A stretch of DNA of 5,645 bases from Clostridiaceae bacterium (GCA_016293155.1 JAEDEU010000104.1:1-5645); one strand, 5' to 3'. Positions 1-5,405 are shown, counted from the stretch's first letter. Made by a program: numbers and translations. Notes: generated by a model from the sequence alone, not told the origin.

Positions 1-73
1 TATGTCTCCCTTTTTGTATCTCCAGTATATCCCGCGGCGGCGGAAATGTCAAGCCGTCCGCCGCTGGCAGGAA
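1..73. repeat. Direct repeat, copy 1 (antisense-promoter block)
   Basis: This block aligns with 393-465 in the same orientation, with scattered substitutions and a one-base indel. The shared core includes TATGTCTC, TTTTGTATC, CAGTATATCCCG and GGAAATGTCAAGCCG. Both copies carry the same minus-strand promoter. A GC-rich dyad brackets the -35 box in both copies although its exact bases differ. The repeat probably marks the right end of a further toxin/antisense module lying left of the window. The left limit cannot be seen because the window begins here. Confidence 0.8.
24..52 (-). promoter_or_regulatory. Sigma-A-type promoter, minus strand, reading out of the window
   Basis: Read on the minus strand, the -35 is TTGACA (52-47) and the -10 is TATACT (29-24), with a 17-nt spacer. 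The predicted start is an A at about 17, so the transcript leaves the window at its left edge. It is the counterpart of the promoter at 415-443. By analogy it should make the antisense RNA of a neighbouring toxin gene that is not visible here. Confidence 0.65.
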
Positions 74-90
74 ACTATGGACTTGCGGCG

Positions 91-119
91 TTGACGGTCT
101 GATAAAACTCTGATATCAT
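91..119 (+). promoter_or_regulatory. Promoter of the small toxin mRNA
   Basis: TTGACG (91-96), a 17-nt spacer and TATCAT (114-119) form a good sigma-A-type promoter, with an expected start near 126. It leaves an untranslated leader of about 93 nt before the ATG at 219. The leader has a possible hairpin with GGGG at 169-173 pairing with CCCC at 186-189. It also has a CTCC at 159-162 that could pair with the GGAG of the ribosome binding site (207-210). Structured leaders that slow translation are usual for type I toxin mRNAs, but this fold is inferred only. Confidence 0.55.
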
Positions 120-218
120 AAACACAAGAGACATACCAGTACGATAGGCGATCTGTTCCTCCTGATACGGGGGTAACACTTCTTGCCCCTGAGTTGAAAG
201 ACAAAGGGAGTGAACGGG

Positions 219-326
219 ATGTACGTTACATATTCTGAACTGTTTCAGCTTTTGATTCAGTTCGGTGAATTTATTGTTTCGGTCATTACGCTGACAATCG
301 TTGTTGTTCAGATCAAGAAGAAATAA
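219..326 (+). CDS. Small Hol-Tox-like membrane peptide, probable type I toxin
   Basis: This encodes 35 residues starting MYVTYSELFQ. A hydrophobic segment at about residues 11-31 (with polar Q14 and E17) is followed by a basic QIKKK tail. The V-T-Y-S-E-L-F opening, single membrane helix and lysine end are typical of the putative holin-like toxin (Hol-Tox) peptides of Firmicutes. These are thought to insert in the cytoplasmic membrane and to be held down by an antisense RNA. The ribosome binding site AAAGGGAG (203-210) sits 8 nt before the ATG, which rules out the in-frame GTG at 210. The stop codon lies inside the left arm of the terminator. Family recognition is from sequence pattern alone. 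Toxicity is inferred, and a non-toxic small membrane protein remains possible. Confidence 0.75.
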   Translation: MYVTYSELFQLLIQFGEFIVSVITLTIVVVQIKKK

Positions 327-408
327 CCGCCTCAGCTCCAACTTAAGGCGGTTATTTCAGTAGCCATCTTATGAGGGACAACCATCTATCGGTATGTCTC
401 TCTTTTGT
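314..408 (-). ncRNA. Predicted antisense antitoxin RNA (about 95 nt)
   Basis: A strong minus-strand promoter (415-443) should start RNA at an A at about 408. Transcription then runs through the terminator stem 357-321 and stops in the U-rich stretch near 314. The RNA would be complementary to the 3' end of the toxin mRNA, including its last codons and the terminator loop. It contains no plausible ORF. Convergent toxin and antisense transcripts meeting at a shared terminator are known from type I systems such as par of pAD1 and TxpA/RatA. Both ends are predicted by eye and the function is inferred. Confidence 0.55.
321..357. terminator. Shared bidirectional terminator of toxin mRNA and antisense RNA
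   Basis: AAATAACCGCCT (321-332) pairs perfectly with AGGCGGTTATTT (346-357), giving a 12-bp stem with a 13-nt loop. The A-rich and T-rich ends of the stem supply a U tract in both directions. On the plus strand it closes the toxin mRNA. On the minus strand it is followed by TTTCTTCTT and could stop the antisense RNA. The stem starts within the last codon region of the toxin gene. Confidence 0.85.
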
Positions 409-465
409 ATCTTCAGTATATCCCGCCGTGCCGGAAATGTCAAGCCGCCCGGTGCGGTGCCGGAA
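393..465. repeat. Direct repeat, copy 2 (antisense-promoter block)
   Basis: This is a diverged copy of 1-73. The promoter boxes and spacer length are the best preserved part, while the GC-rich flanks vary. The distance between copies (392 nt) is about one whole toxin/antisense module, as expected for a tandem array. Inside it, GGTATGTCTC (391-400) is the exact inverse of GAGACATACC at 128-137 in the toxin leader. Confidence 0.8.
415..443 (-). promoter_or_regulatory. Promoter of the antisense RNA
   Basis: Read on the minus strand, the -35 is a perfect TTGACA (443-438), the spacer is 17 nt and the -10 is TATACT (420-415). It is closer to consensus than the toxin promoter at 91-119. That fits an antitoxin RNA made in excess over its target. 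Confidence 0.75.
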
Positions 466-486
466 TACCGTTTTGACAGAAAAGCA

Positions 487-523
487 AAAAGCAGATGACA
501 TGGGGGGAACGTCATCTGCTTTT
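487..523 (-). terminator. Strong hairpin terminator with a six-C loop
   Basis: AAAAGCAGATGAC (487-499) pairs perfectly with GTCATCTGCTTTT (511-523), giving 13 bp with an 11-nt loop. On the minus strand the stem runs into TTTTTGCTTTT, a good U tract, so the main direction is taken as minus. The loop then reads GTTCCCCCCAT. On the plus strand the U tract is only the four Ts of the stem, and no plus-strand gene needs it. It is a second stop for transcripts coming from the M23 operon or from the promoter at 608-636. Confidence 0.75.
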
Positions 524-548
524 CGACTTAAAATGGGGGGTATTTTTC

Positions 549-578
549 AAAAAACCGCTCGCAGGGGAGGCAAACGGT
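549..578 (-). terminator. Rho-independent terminator, minus strand
   Basis: On the minus strand ACCGTTTGC (578-570) pairs with GCGAGCGGT (562-554) over 9 bp, including two G-U pairs. The 7-nt loop is CTCCCCT, and a run of six Ts follows. I see no good terminator between the M23 stop codon (715) and here, so this may also end the lipoprotein-M23 transcript. Confidence 0.7.
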
Positions 579-601
579 ATCTTGAACGAAGTATAATCTT
601 C
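549..601 (-). ncRNA. Candidate small RNA with C-rich loops
   Basis: The promoter at 608-636 should start RNA at a G at about 601. The RNA would begin with a small GAAG/CTTC hairpin (601-588) and then form a terminator hairpin whose loop is CTCCCCT, ending in six Us near 549 (about 53 nt). Read-through to the next terminator would give about 116 nt, adding an ACCCCCC linker (about 542-536) and a CCCCCC loop. Exposed CCUCCCC or UCCC motifs are used by sRNAs such as Listeria LhrC and streptococcal csRNAs to cover ribosome binding sites. No family match is claimed. The alternative is simply the 3' UTR of the M23 operon, possibly processed. Confidence 0.4.
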
Positions 602-607
602 AAGCTT

Positions 608-636
608 ATTCTAGTCGATTTTCAATATATTGTCAA
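608..636 (-). promoter_or_regulatory. Minus-strand promoter between the M23 gene and the terminators
   Basis: The -35 is TTGACA (636-631) and the -10 is TAGAAT (613-608), with a 17-nt spacer. Only one base differs from consensus in the two hexamers. Nothing coding lies downstream on this strand before the terminator at 549-578, so the product would be a short non-coding RNA. Confidence 0.55.
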
Positions 637-714
637 GACAAAAATGAAAACTGCTGTAATGTTTTTCACATATTCTCGTGCGCAAAATGCACGCAAAAAT
701 GCACACACACCCTG

Positions 715-1455
715 TTAATGAATAAAAAGTGTTTCAGGGTCTGCCGTGCTGCCGGCTTGTCGCATTTCGACATGAATGTGAGTTTGCAGTGCGGCCTCTG
801 CCGGGAGTGTTTTGGCAGCGGTGCCGAGCACATCACCGGCGGAAATTGTATCGCCCTCGCTGACTGCGATCTTATCCAGACCGGCGTACAGGATTTCGGT
901 ATCGCCGTCCGTCACACGGACGCAGCCGCCGTACAGATTGTCCTGCGTGACGGCGGAAACCTTGCCGCCCAGCATGGCCTTGACGCTTTCGCCTGCGGTG
1001 GCGGCATAGTCCGTGCCGATGTGTGCACGCCAGTCCTCCATCGTCTCGTCATACGTCAGCTCGCTGTCCGAGTAGCCGCGCAGCACCTTGCCCTCAACCG
1101 GACGCACCGCGGAAGCCGGCGCGGCAGTTTCCGCGTCCTCCTCATCCGTACCGCCTGCGGTGGCTTCGGAGCGCTCCTCCGGAGCATCCTCCTGCGCGGA
1201 GTCCGAAGCATCCTCCGGCTCCTCCGTCTGTGCGGCGGTCTGCTCCGGAATCTCAACCGATTCGTCTGCCTGGCCGGTCGTCACGGACTCATCCGAGGAA
1301 TACTCATATCCCTGTAAGGTATCGTCATTGGTTTTCGGTTCAGAGAACAGTACATAACCCGCAATTCCGACTGCTGCGATGCAGAGGAAAAGGATTATGT
1401 AAAATCCCTTGTCCTCGAACCGACCCCTTGCGGGGCTGTTGTGGTTTTGATTCAT
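715..1455 (-). CDS. Membrane-anchored M23 (LytM-domain) protein, SpoIIQ-like
   Basis: This 246-residue protein has a short basic N-terminus and one membrane helix at about 18-36. A long Asp/Glu/Ala/Thr-rich linker follows (about 41-112), then a C-terminal LytM/M23 domain (about 117-246). The zinc ligands of the family are all visible: H145 and D149 in HIGTDY, and H226/H228 in THIHVE. The domain would face outside and could cut peptidoglycan peptide bridges. SpoIIQ of sporulating Firmicutes has this layout and spans the intermembrane space during engulfment, but SpoIIQ identity is inferred only. A general cell-wall endopeptidase is equally possible. The ATG is set by GGAGGTG 7 nt upstream, part of which lies in a hairpin. 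It follows the lipoprotein gene by 69 nt and is probably cotranscribed with it. Confidence 0.85.
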   Translation of the reverse strand: MNQNHNSPARGRFEDKGFYIILFLCIAAVGIAGYVLFSEPKTNDDTLQGYEYSSDESVTTGQADESVEIPEQTAAQTEEPEDASDSAQEDAPEERSEATAGGTDEEDAETAAPASAVRPVEGKVLRGYSDSELTYDETMEDWRAHIGTDYAATAGESVKAMLGGKVSAVTQDNLYGGCVRVTDGDTEILYAGLDKIAVSEGDTISAGDVLGTAAKTLPAEAALQTHIHVEMRQAGSTADPETLFIH

Positions 1456-1462
1456 TTCTGAA

Positions 1463-1488
1463 CACCTCCGCCTTTAGTATGGGCGGAG
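1463..1488 (-). promoter_or_regulatory. Hairpin covering the ribosome binding site of the M23 gene
   Basis: In the minus-strand mRNA CTCCGCC (1488-1482) pairs perfectly with GGCGGAG (1472-1466) across a 9-nt loop. The ribosome binding site of the M23 gene is GGAGGTG (1469-1463), so its GGAG half is inside the stem. There is no U tract, so it is not a terminator. It probably lowers or couples translation of the M23 gene. Whether anything switches it is not visible. Confidence 0.5.
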
Positions 1489-1524
1489 AAGCGGGAGTTC
1501 ATACCGAAACAGGAAGATTTTTTC

Positions 1525-2064
1525 TCAGCCTGCGCTGCCGTCCGCAGTGGAATCCTGCTCCGCGCTGTCGGTGTTCTCAATCAGCTCGGCGGTTTTGCCG
1601 TCATAACGGATTTCGGTATAGCCGTCTCCCTGATGCAGGAAGTAGCGGGGCGCACTGTCATCCTCCGCCTCCGGGGCGAGCTGCACGGCGATGGTGCACA
1701 GATCAGCGTATTCCGCGCTGCCCTCCGGCTCTGCATAGCTGTCGTAGAGATTGAAGTAATAAAAGGTGCCGTCCTCCGTGGTCTGGGTGCCATTGTAGGA
1801 GGCAACGTAATTGCCGGTATAGCCGTCTCTGGACTCCGGATACAGTGCCTTTGCAATTTTGACCGTCTCGTCGGCAAGGCTTTTTGCCTCCTTCGGAGCC
1901 GGCGCCGGGAACAGTGAGCTCAGGGCTTCGTAGTCCGCATCAATATCCGGAACCTCGATGGTGGACGGTGCGGTATCCTTCAGCTCCGTGTCCGGTGTCT
2001 TTGGCGTACAGGCGCACAGACACAGCATCAGCGCTGCCGCCGGAATCAGCCATTTTAATTTCAT
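1525..2064 (-). CDS. Lipoprotein of unknown function
   Basis: This 179-residue protein opens with MKLKWLIP, a hydrophobic stretch and the lipobox L16-C17-A18-C19. C19 is therefore the likely lipidated cysteine and the protein is anchored outside the membrane. A Pro/Thr/Asp-rich tether (about 20-45) leads to a compact part (about 60-160) rich in Tyr and Phe, with YTGNYVAS and TFYYFNLYDSYAEP segments. An acidic Ser/Asp tail ends it. I do not recognise a family. The start is set by AGAGGAG (2077-2071) 6 nt upstream. An upstream in-frame ATG at 2118 would lie inside the promoter and is rejected. As the first gene of the transcript with the M23 protein, it may act in the same cell-surface process. 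Confidence 0.8.
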   Translation of the reverse strand: MKLKWLIPAAALMLCLCACTPKTPDTELKDTAPSTIEVPDIDADYEALSSLFPAPAPKEAKSLADETVKIAKALYPESRDGYTGNYVASYNGTQTTEDGTFYYFNLYDSYAEPEGSAEYADLCTIAVQLAPEAEDDSAPRYFLHQGDGYTEIRYDGKTAELIENTDSAEQDSTADGSAG

Positions 2065-2106
2065 TGCAATCTCCTCTTCCCGCTGCAAAATATCGTGACT
2101 GTGAGC

Positions 2107-2135
2107 AGTATATCCCATTTTGCATAATATTTCAA
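2107..2135 (-). promoter_or_regulatory. Promoter of the lipoprotein-M23 operon
   Basis: On the minus strand the -35 is TTGAAA (2135-2130) and the -10 is TATACT (2112-2107), with a 17-nt spacer. The predicted start near 2100 leaves a 36-nt leader before the ATG at 2064. The -10 hexamer matches the antisense-RNA promoters at 24-29 and 415-420. This looks like a housekeeping sigma-A promoter. I see no clear sporulation-type (sigma-F/E) alternative. Confidence 0.7.
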
Positions 2136-2230
2136 GTAATTATACACAGTTTTTGCTCCCTTCTTTCCGAATTCTGCGAAAAAAAGACAAAAAAACAAAT
2201 ATTACAGTACCAACTTCGGCGGAACTATGT

Positions 2231-2236
2231 TATAGT
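2231..2236 (+). promoter_or_regulatory. Possible -10 box of the M16 peptidase operon
   Basis: TATAGT stands 51 nt before the ATG at 2288 in an AT-rich stretch, and a second overlapping candidate is TATAAG (2236-2241). No -35 hexamer at proper distance resembles TTGACA (2208-2213 reads TACCAA), so the promoter is weak, activated or misplaced. The 222-nt gap between the divergent genes holds nothing else I can name. Confidence 0.3.
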
Positions 2237-2287
2237 ATAAGACAGAAAAAAATGACTGTTTCCCGTTTGTTAGAAAGAAGTAAAAGT

Positions 2288-3538
2288 ATGTATCAAAAAA
2301 TTGCCCTCCCAAATGGAGTGCGCGTTGTCTGTGAGCAGATCCCCTATGTCCGTTCGGCAGCGCTGGGCGTATGGGTGCTGAACGGCTCGCGGCACGAACC
2401 GCAGGAGCTGAGCGGCATTTCTCATTTTATCGAACACATGATGTTCAAAGGAACGGAGCGCCGTTCCGCCGAGCACATTGCCATCGCGATGGACGCACTG
2501 GGCGGACAGGTCAATGCCTTCACCACGAAGGAGTGCACCTGCTATTATCTCAAGACGCTGGATACGCATTTGCAGACCGGCGCGGAAATTTTGGCGGATA
2601 TGTTCCTGCATTCCAAGTTTGCAAAGTCCGATCTGGATCTGGAGCGCGGCGTCGTGCTTGAGGAGATCGACATGTATGAGGACTCCCCGGAGGACGTTGC
2701 AACCGAGAAGATTTTTGAGGAATGCTATGCGGGCTGTGCGCTCGGCCGTCCGATTCTGGGCAGCCGCGAGACGCTGGAGCACATCACCGGCGAGGACCTG
2801 CACCGCTATATTGCAGAGTATTACCGCCCGCAGGATACCGTCATTTCGCTCTGCGGCTCGTACTCCCAGGACGATCTGGACTACATATGCGAGCTGTTCT
2901 CCGAGATGACCGGCAGCGGGCGCAATGAGTTTGTCCCTGCCGTATATCATCCGAGCACGGTGACGCGCAGCAAGGATATTGAGCAGATGCATCTGTGCCT
3001 GGGCTTCGAGGGCATCTCCATGACCTCGGAGGAGCGCTACAGCAATGCGCTGCTGAGCAGCATTCTGGGCGGCGGCATGTCCTCACGCCTGTTCCAGACC
3101 GTGCGTGAGCGCAACGGTCTGTGCTATTCGGTGTATTCCTACAGCATTTCGCATCAGGATACCGGTATGTTCGGCATCTATACCGCGCTGAATAAGGAGA
3201 CCGAGGAGCGTGCGATCCGGCTGATCCGTGAGGAGTGCGTTCGTCTGGCACAGGACGGTCCGGATCGTGCGGAGCTCAACCGCTGCCGCGAGCAGGCAAA
3301 GGCAAACCTGCTGATGGGACTGGAGAGCACCACCGCACGCATGAACCAGCTCGGACGCAGTGAGCTGTTTTATGACCGCGCCTCCGACATGGATGAAATC
3401 ATCGAGCGCTATGATGCCGTGACCATTGACGATGTAACCGATCTGGCGCGGCGCATTCTGGACTTTGACCGCGCCTCCATCTGCGCCGTCGGCAAGGTGG
3501 ACGAGCCGGCTTACTATCGCAGCCTTTTGCAGGGCTGA
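2288..3538 (+). CDS. M16B family zinc metallopeptidase (YmxG/MlpA type)
   Basis: This 416-residue protein is the normal length of single-chain bacterial M16B peptidases related to mitochondrial processing peptidase. The N-terminal half has the inverted zinc motif HFIEH (H46, E49, H50) and the distal Glu in VVLEEIDMYEDSP (E125/E126). The second half has the conserved GGGMSSRLFQTVRE (about 261-274) followed by GLCYSVYSY, which supplies the substrate-side Arg and Tyr of the family. It therefore looks catalytically complete. The likely substrate is an oligopeptide or unfolded protein inside the cell, since no signal peptide is seen. The start at 2288 follows a modest AGAAAGAAG site by 7 nt and gives the family's usual opening (ALPNGVRVVCEQ). 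In-frame starts at 2120 and 2252 lack a ribosome binding site. It is coupled to the next gene. Confidence 0.92.
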   Translation: MYQKIALPNGVRVVCEQIPYVRSAALGVWVLNGSRHEPQELSGISHFIEHMMFKGTERRSAEHIAIAMDALGGQVNAFTTKECTCYYLKTLDTHLQTGAEILADMFLHSKFAKSDLDLERGVVLEEIDMYEDSPEDVATEKIFEECYAGCALGRPILGSRETLEHITGEDLHRYIAEYYRPQDTVISLCGSYSQDDLDYICELFSEMTGSGRNEFVPAVYHPSTVTRSKDIEQMHLCLGFEGISMTSEERYSNALLSSILGGGMSSRLFQTVRERNGLCYSVYSYSISHQDTGMFGIYTALNKETEERAIRLIREECVRLAQDGPDRAELNRCREQAKANLLMGLESTTARMNQLGRSELFYDRASDMDEIIERYDAVTIDDVTDLARRILDFDRASICAVGKVDEPAYYRSLLQG

Positions 3539-3549
3539 GGAGTTCTGAT

Positions 3550-5076
3550 ATGAAAAAGACCGTAAAATCCGTTTTTGCCAAAATCATCAACCGAACCAGC
3601 ATCACGGTCGTGCTGATCGTGCTGCAAGCGCTCGTGCTGATCTCATGGCTGACGCGCCTTTCGGAATATGCCGGCTATGTGGACGGAATTTCCCGTGTGC
3701 TGGCGCTGATTACTGCGCTGTATATCATCAACCGACCGGATAACCCCGGCTTCAAGCTGGCAATCATCGTGCCGATTCTCGCCTTTCCGATCATCGGCGT
3801 GCCGTTCTATCTGCTGTTCGGCAATTCGCTGCGCGGTATGCTCAACCGGCAGTTTGTCGGGCGGTACAATGAGCTGGCGGCGGCAGTGGAGCACAGCTCG
3901 GAGGAGCTTTCAGGCGCATTCGCGCCGCAGGCGGCATTCCTGACGCGCAACGCCTGTACCTCTGCAAGCACCGGCAACAATACCCGATACTTTAATGTGG
4001 ACGAAACCTTTTTTGCCGCATTTCTGGAGGATCTGCGCAGTGCAAAGCAGTATATCTTTCTGGAGTATTTTATCATTGGAGAAGGATATATGTGGGACAG
4101 CATCCTGCCCATCCTCAAGCGCAAGGTGGACGAGGGCGTAGAGGTGCGCGTGATCTATGATGATCTGGGCTGCCTCGGACGCATTCCGGACGATTATGAC
4201 GCTTACCTGCGCCGGCTGGGCATTGCCTGCCGGCGGTTCAATGTATTTCTGCCCGTCCTGTCGCTGAACTTTAACTTCCGCGACCACCGCAAAATCGCCG
4301 TGATCGACGGCGTGACCGCCTACACAGGCGGCTTCAATCTGGGTGACGAATATCTGAACATCACCCATCCGCATGGGCACTGGAAGGATGCCGCAGTCCG
4401 TCTGCACGGTCCGGCGGCGCGGGAATTTTCCGTGCTGTTTCTGACGTTCTGGAACGCCATGGAGCGCGGCAGCGCATCCGAGGATTTTGCACCGTATCTG
4501 CCGCAGTACATTCCGCGCACGGAGCAGCCCGGTATCTGCGTTCCGTTCGGAGACATTCCGGGGGATGAATTCAAGGTCGGACGCGACGTATATCTCAACG
4601 CGATTTCTCGGGCGCGCAAATCGGTGTATATCACCACGCCGTATTTTATCGTGGACAGCGAAACGCTCTCCGCGATCTGCCTTGCCGCGCGCAATGGGCT
4701 GGATGTGCGCATCCTTGTGCCGCACATTCCGGACAAGTGGTATGTGTTCACCGTCACGCGCTCCTTTTATCCGCAGCTGATCGAGAGCGGCGTGCAGGTG
4801 TATGAGTACACACCGGGCTTTGTGCATGCCAAGACGGTCGTTGTGGATGACGAGGTGGGCATTATCAGCTCGGTCAACTTTGACTACCGCAGCATGTACC
4901 TGCAGCTGGAATGCGGTGTGCTTATGCAGGGCACGGACGCGGTGCACCAGTTACAGGAGGATTATTTGGAGACGCTGGCGCATTGTGAGGAAATCACACC
5001 GGATTTCTACCGGCGGGTTCCCCTGCCGGTGCGCATCATGCGCTCGGTGTTCCGCCTGCTCTCGCCGCTGATGTAA
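3550..5076 (+). CDS. cls: Cardiolipin synthase (two-HKD phospholipase D family)
   Basis: This 508-residue protein is of normal length for bacterial Cls. Hydrophobic helices at about 17-36, 45-60 and 70-92 anchor it in the membrane, followed by two phosphatidyltransferase domains. Both HKD motifs are complete: H246-K248-D253 in FRDHRKIAVIDG, and H426-K428-D433 in FVHAKTVVVDD. The enzyme condenses two phosphatidylglycerol molecules to cardiolipin and glycerol at the inner face of the membrane. TGGFNLGDEY after the first motif and SSVNFDYRS after the second are typical of the family. A GAGGAG site (3537-3542) overlaps the stop codon of the M16 gene and stands 7 nt from the ATG, so the two genes are an operon with likely translational coupling. 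The Cls family is clear, but which lipid head groups it uses cannot be read from sequence. Confidence 0.93.
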   Translation: MKKTVKSVFAKIINRTSITVVLIVLQALVLISWLTRLSEYAGYVDGISRVLALITALYIINRPDNPGFKLAIIVPILAFPIIGVPFYLLFGNSLRGMLNRQFVGRYNELAAAVEHSSEELSGAFAPQAAFLTRNACTSASTGNNTRYFNVDETFFAAFLEDLRSAKQYIFLEYFIIGEGYMWDSILPILKRKVDEGVEVRVIYDDLGCLGRIPDDYDAYLRRLGIACRRFNVFLPVLSLNFNFRDHRKIAVIDGVTAYTGGFNLGDEYLNITHPHGHWKDAAVRLHGPAAREFSVLFLTFWNAMERGSASEDFAPYLPQYIPRTEQPGICVPFGDIPGDEFKVGRDVYLNAISRARKSVYITTPYFIVDSETLSAICLAARNGLDVRILVPHIPDKWYVFTVTRSFYPQLIESGVQVYEYTPGFVHAKTVVVDDEVGIISSVNFDYRSMYLQLECGVLMQGTDAVHQLQEDYLETLAHCEEITPDFYRRVPLPVRIMRSVFRLLSPLM

Positions 5077-5100
5077 AAAACAACTCGCGTTTGAATCAAA

Positions 5101-5134
5101 AAGAGGGTACACTCGTTTTTGGATGTACCCTCTT
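5101..5134. terminator. Tip hairpin 1 of the inverted element, terminator-like
   Basis: AAGAGGGTACA (5101-5111) pairs perfectly with TGTACCCTCTT (5124-5134), giving 11 bp with a 12-nt loop. It lies 24 nt after the cls stop codon. On the plus strand it is followed by CAGACTG with no U tract. On the minus strand it runs into TTTTTGATT, so it would stop transcripts arriving from the glycyl-tRNA synthetase side better than cls transcripts. Confidence 0.6.
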
Positions 5135-5178
5135 CAGACTGTCGAAAAAGTGGCAGAAAAAGAGAAAATGTACCAACG

Positions 5179-5284
5179 CCCTCTCCGTCTTCAGCCTTCG
5201 GCTGCGCTTACGTTGGGACGGAGCCTCGCTTGGGCTGTGCCCACCTGCCACTGGCAGGACGCGACCTCTCCCAAAGGGAGAGGC
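5179..5284 (+). repeat. Multi-hairpin arm A of the inverted element
   Basis: Several stems follow one another. CTCCGTC (5183-5189) pairs with GACGGAG (5217-5223) and encloses CAGCC/GGCTG (5192-5204). CCTGCC (5244-5249) pairs with GGCAGG (5253-5258). CCTCTCCC (5265-5272) pairs with GGGAGAGG (5276-5283). I have the impression that blocks of this CCCTCTC...GGGAGAGG form are dispersed between genes in Ruminococcaceae-like genomes, but only the two copies here can be seen. Confidence 0.6.
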
Positions 5285-5355
5285 AAGATTAGTGCGAAAT
5301 TATCGTTGATATGGTGTTAAAACGGGTATATTTCGATAAAAAGATTACGATACTT

Positions 5356-5405
5356 GGCTCTCTCTCTGGGAGAGCTGGCAGTGCCGCAGGCACTGACTGA
5401 GAGGG
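5356..5405 (-). repeat. Multi-hairpin arm B of the inverted element
   Basis: This is the shorter, inverted relative of the arm at 5179-5284. On the minus strand it opens with CCCTCTC, then has a perfect stem CAGTGCC/GGCACTG (5395-5379, 3-nt loop) and a GCTCTC/GAGAGC stem (5375-5357). It keeps the order of the other arm but lacks the middle hairpins, so it is a shortened or distinct subtype. Confidence 0.55.

Noticed and set aside
75..341. Minus-strand ORF of 88 codons opposite the small toxin gene
   Set aside because: It is the antisense of the toxin gene and its leader, its ATG lies within the terminator loop, and there is no ribosome binding site. The antisense transcript appears to stop near 314.
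1..465. CRISPR-like repeat pair
   Set aside because: There are only two diverged copies of about 73 nt, 392 nt apart, containing promoters, with no regular spacers.
473..501. Plus-strand TTGACA (473-478) as a promoter
   Set aside because: At 17 nt spacing the -10 position reads TGACAT inside a terminator stem, and no plus-strand gene follows.
660..714. Terminator just after the M23 stop codon (CGTGC/GCACG hairpin)
   Set aside because: The stem is only 5 bp and no U tract follows. The stems at 549-578 and 487-523 are far better.
371..718. Plus-strand ORF of 115 codons across the repeat and terminators
   Set aside because: It has no ribosome binding site, reads through two strong terminator stems and the antisense promoter, and its protein has no domain-like composition.
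718..1317. Plus-strand 199-codon ORF opposite the M23 gene
   Set aside because: It is a Cys/Arg/Leu-rich shadow frame, while the opposite strand has a clear ribosome binding site, membrane helix and LytM domain.
2065..2118. N-terminal extension of the lipoprotein to an ATG at 2118
   Set aside because: That ATG lies upstream of the -10 box, and the extension would hide the signal peptide that begins at 2064 after a good ribosome binding site.
2120..2287. N-terminal extension of the M16 peptidase to 2120
   Set aside because: The extra 56 residues match no M16 feature, lie over the divergent promoter region and have no ribosome binding site.
3910..4947. Minus-strand 345-codon ORF opposite cls
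   Set aside because: It is a His/Arg-rich mirror frame of a strongly conserved two-HKD enzyme, with no start signal.
5091..5309. Plus-strand ORFs in the inverted element
   Set aside because: They translate stacked inverted repeats, lack a ribosome binding site and have low-complexity Arg/Leu content.
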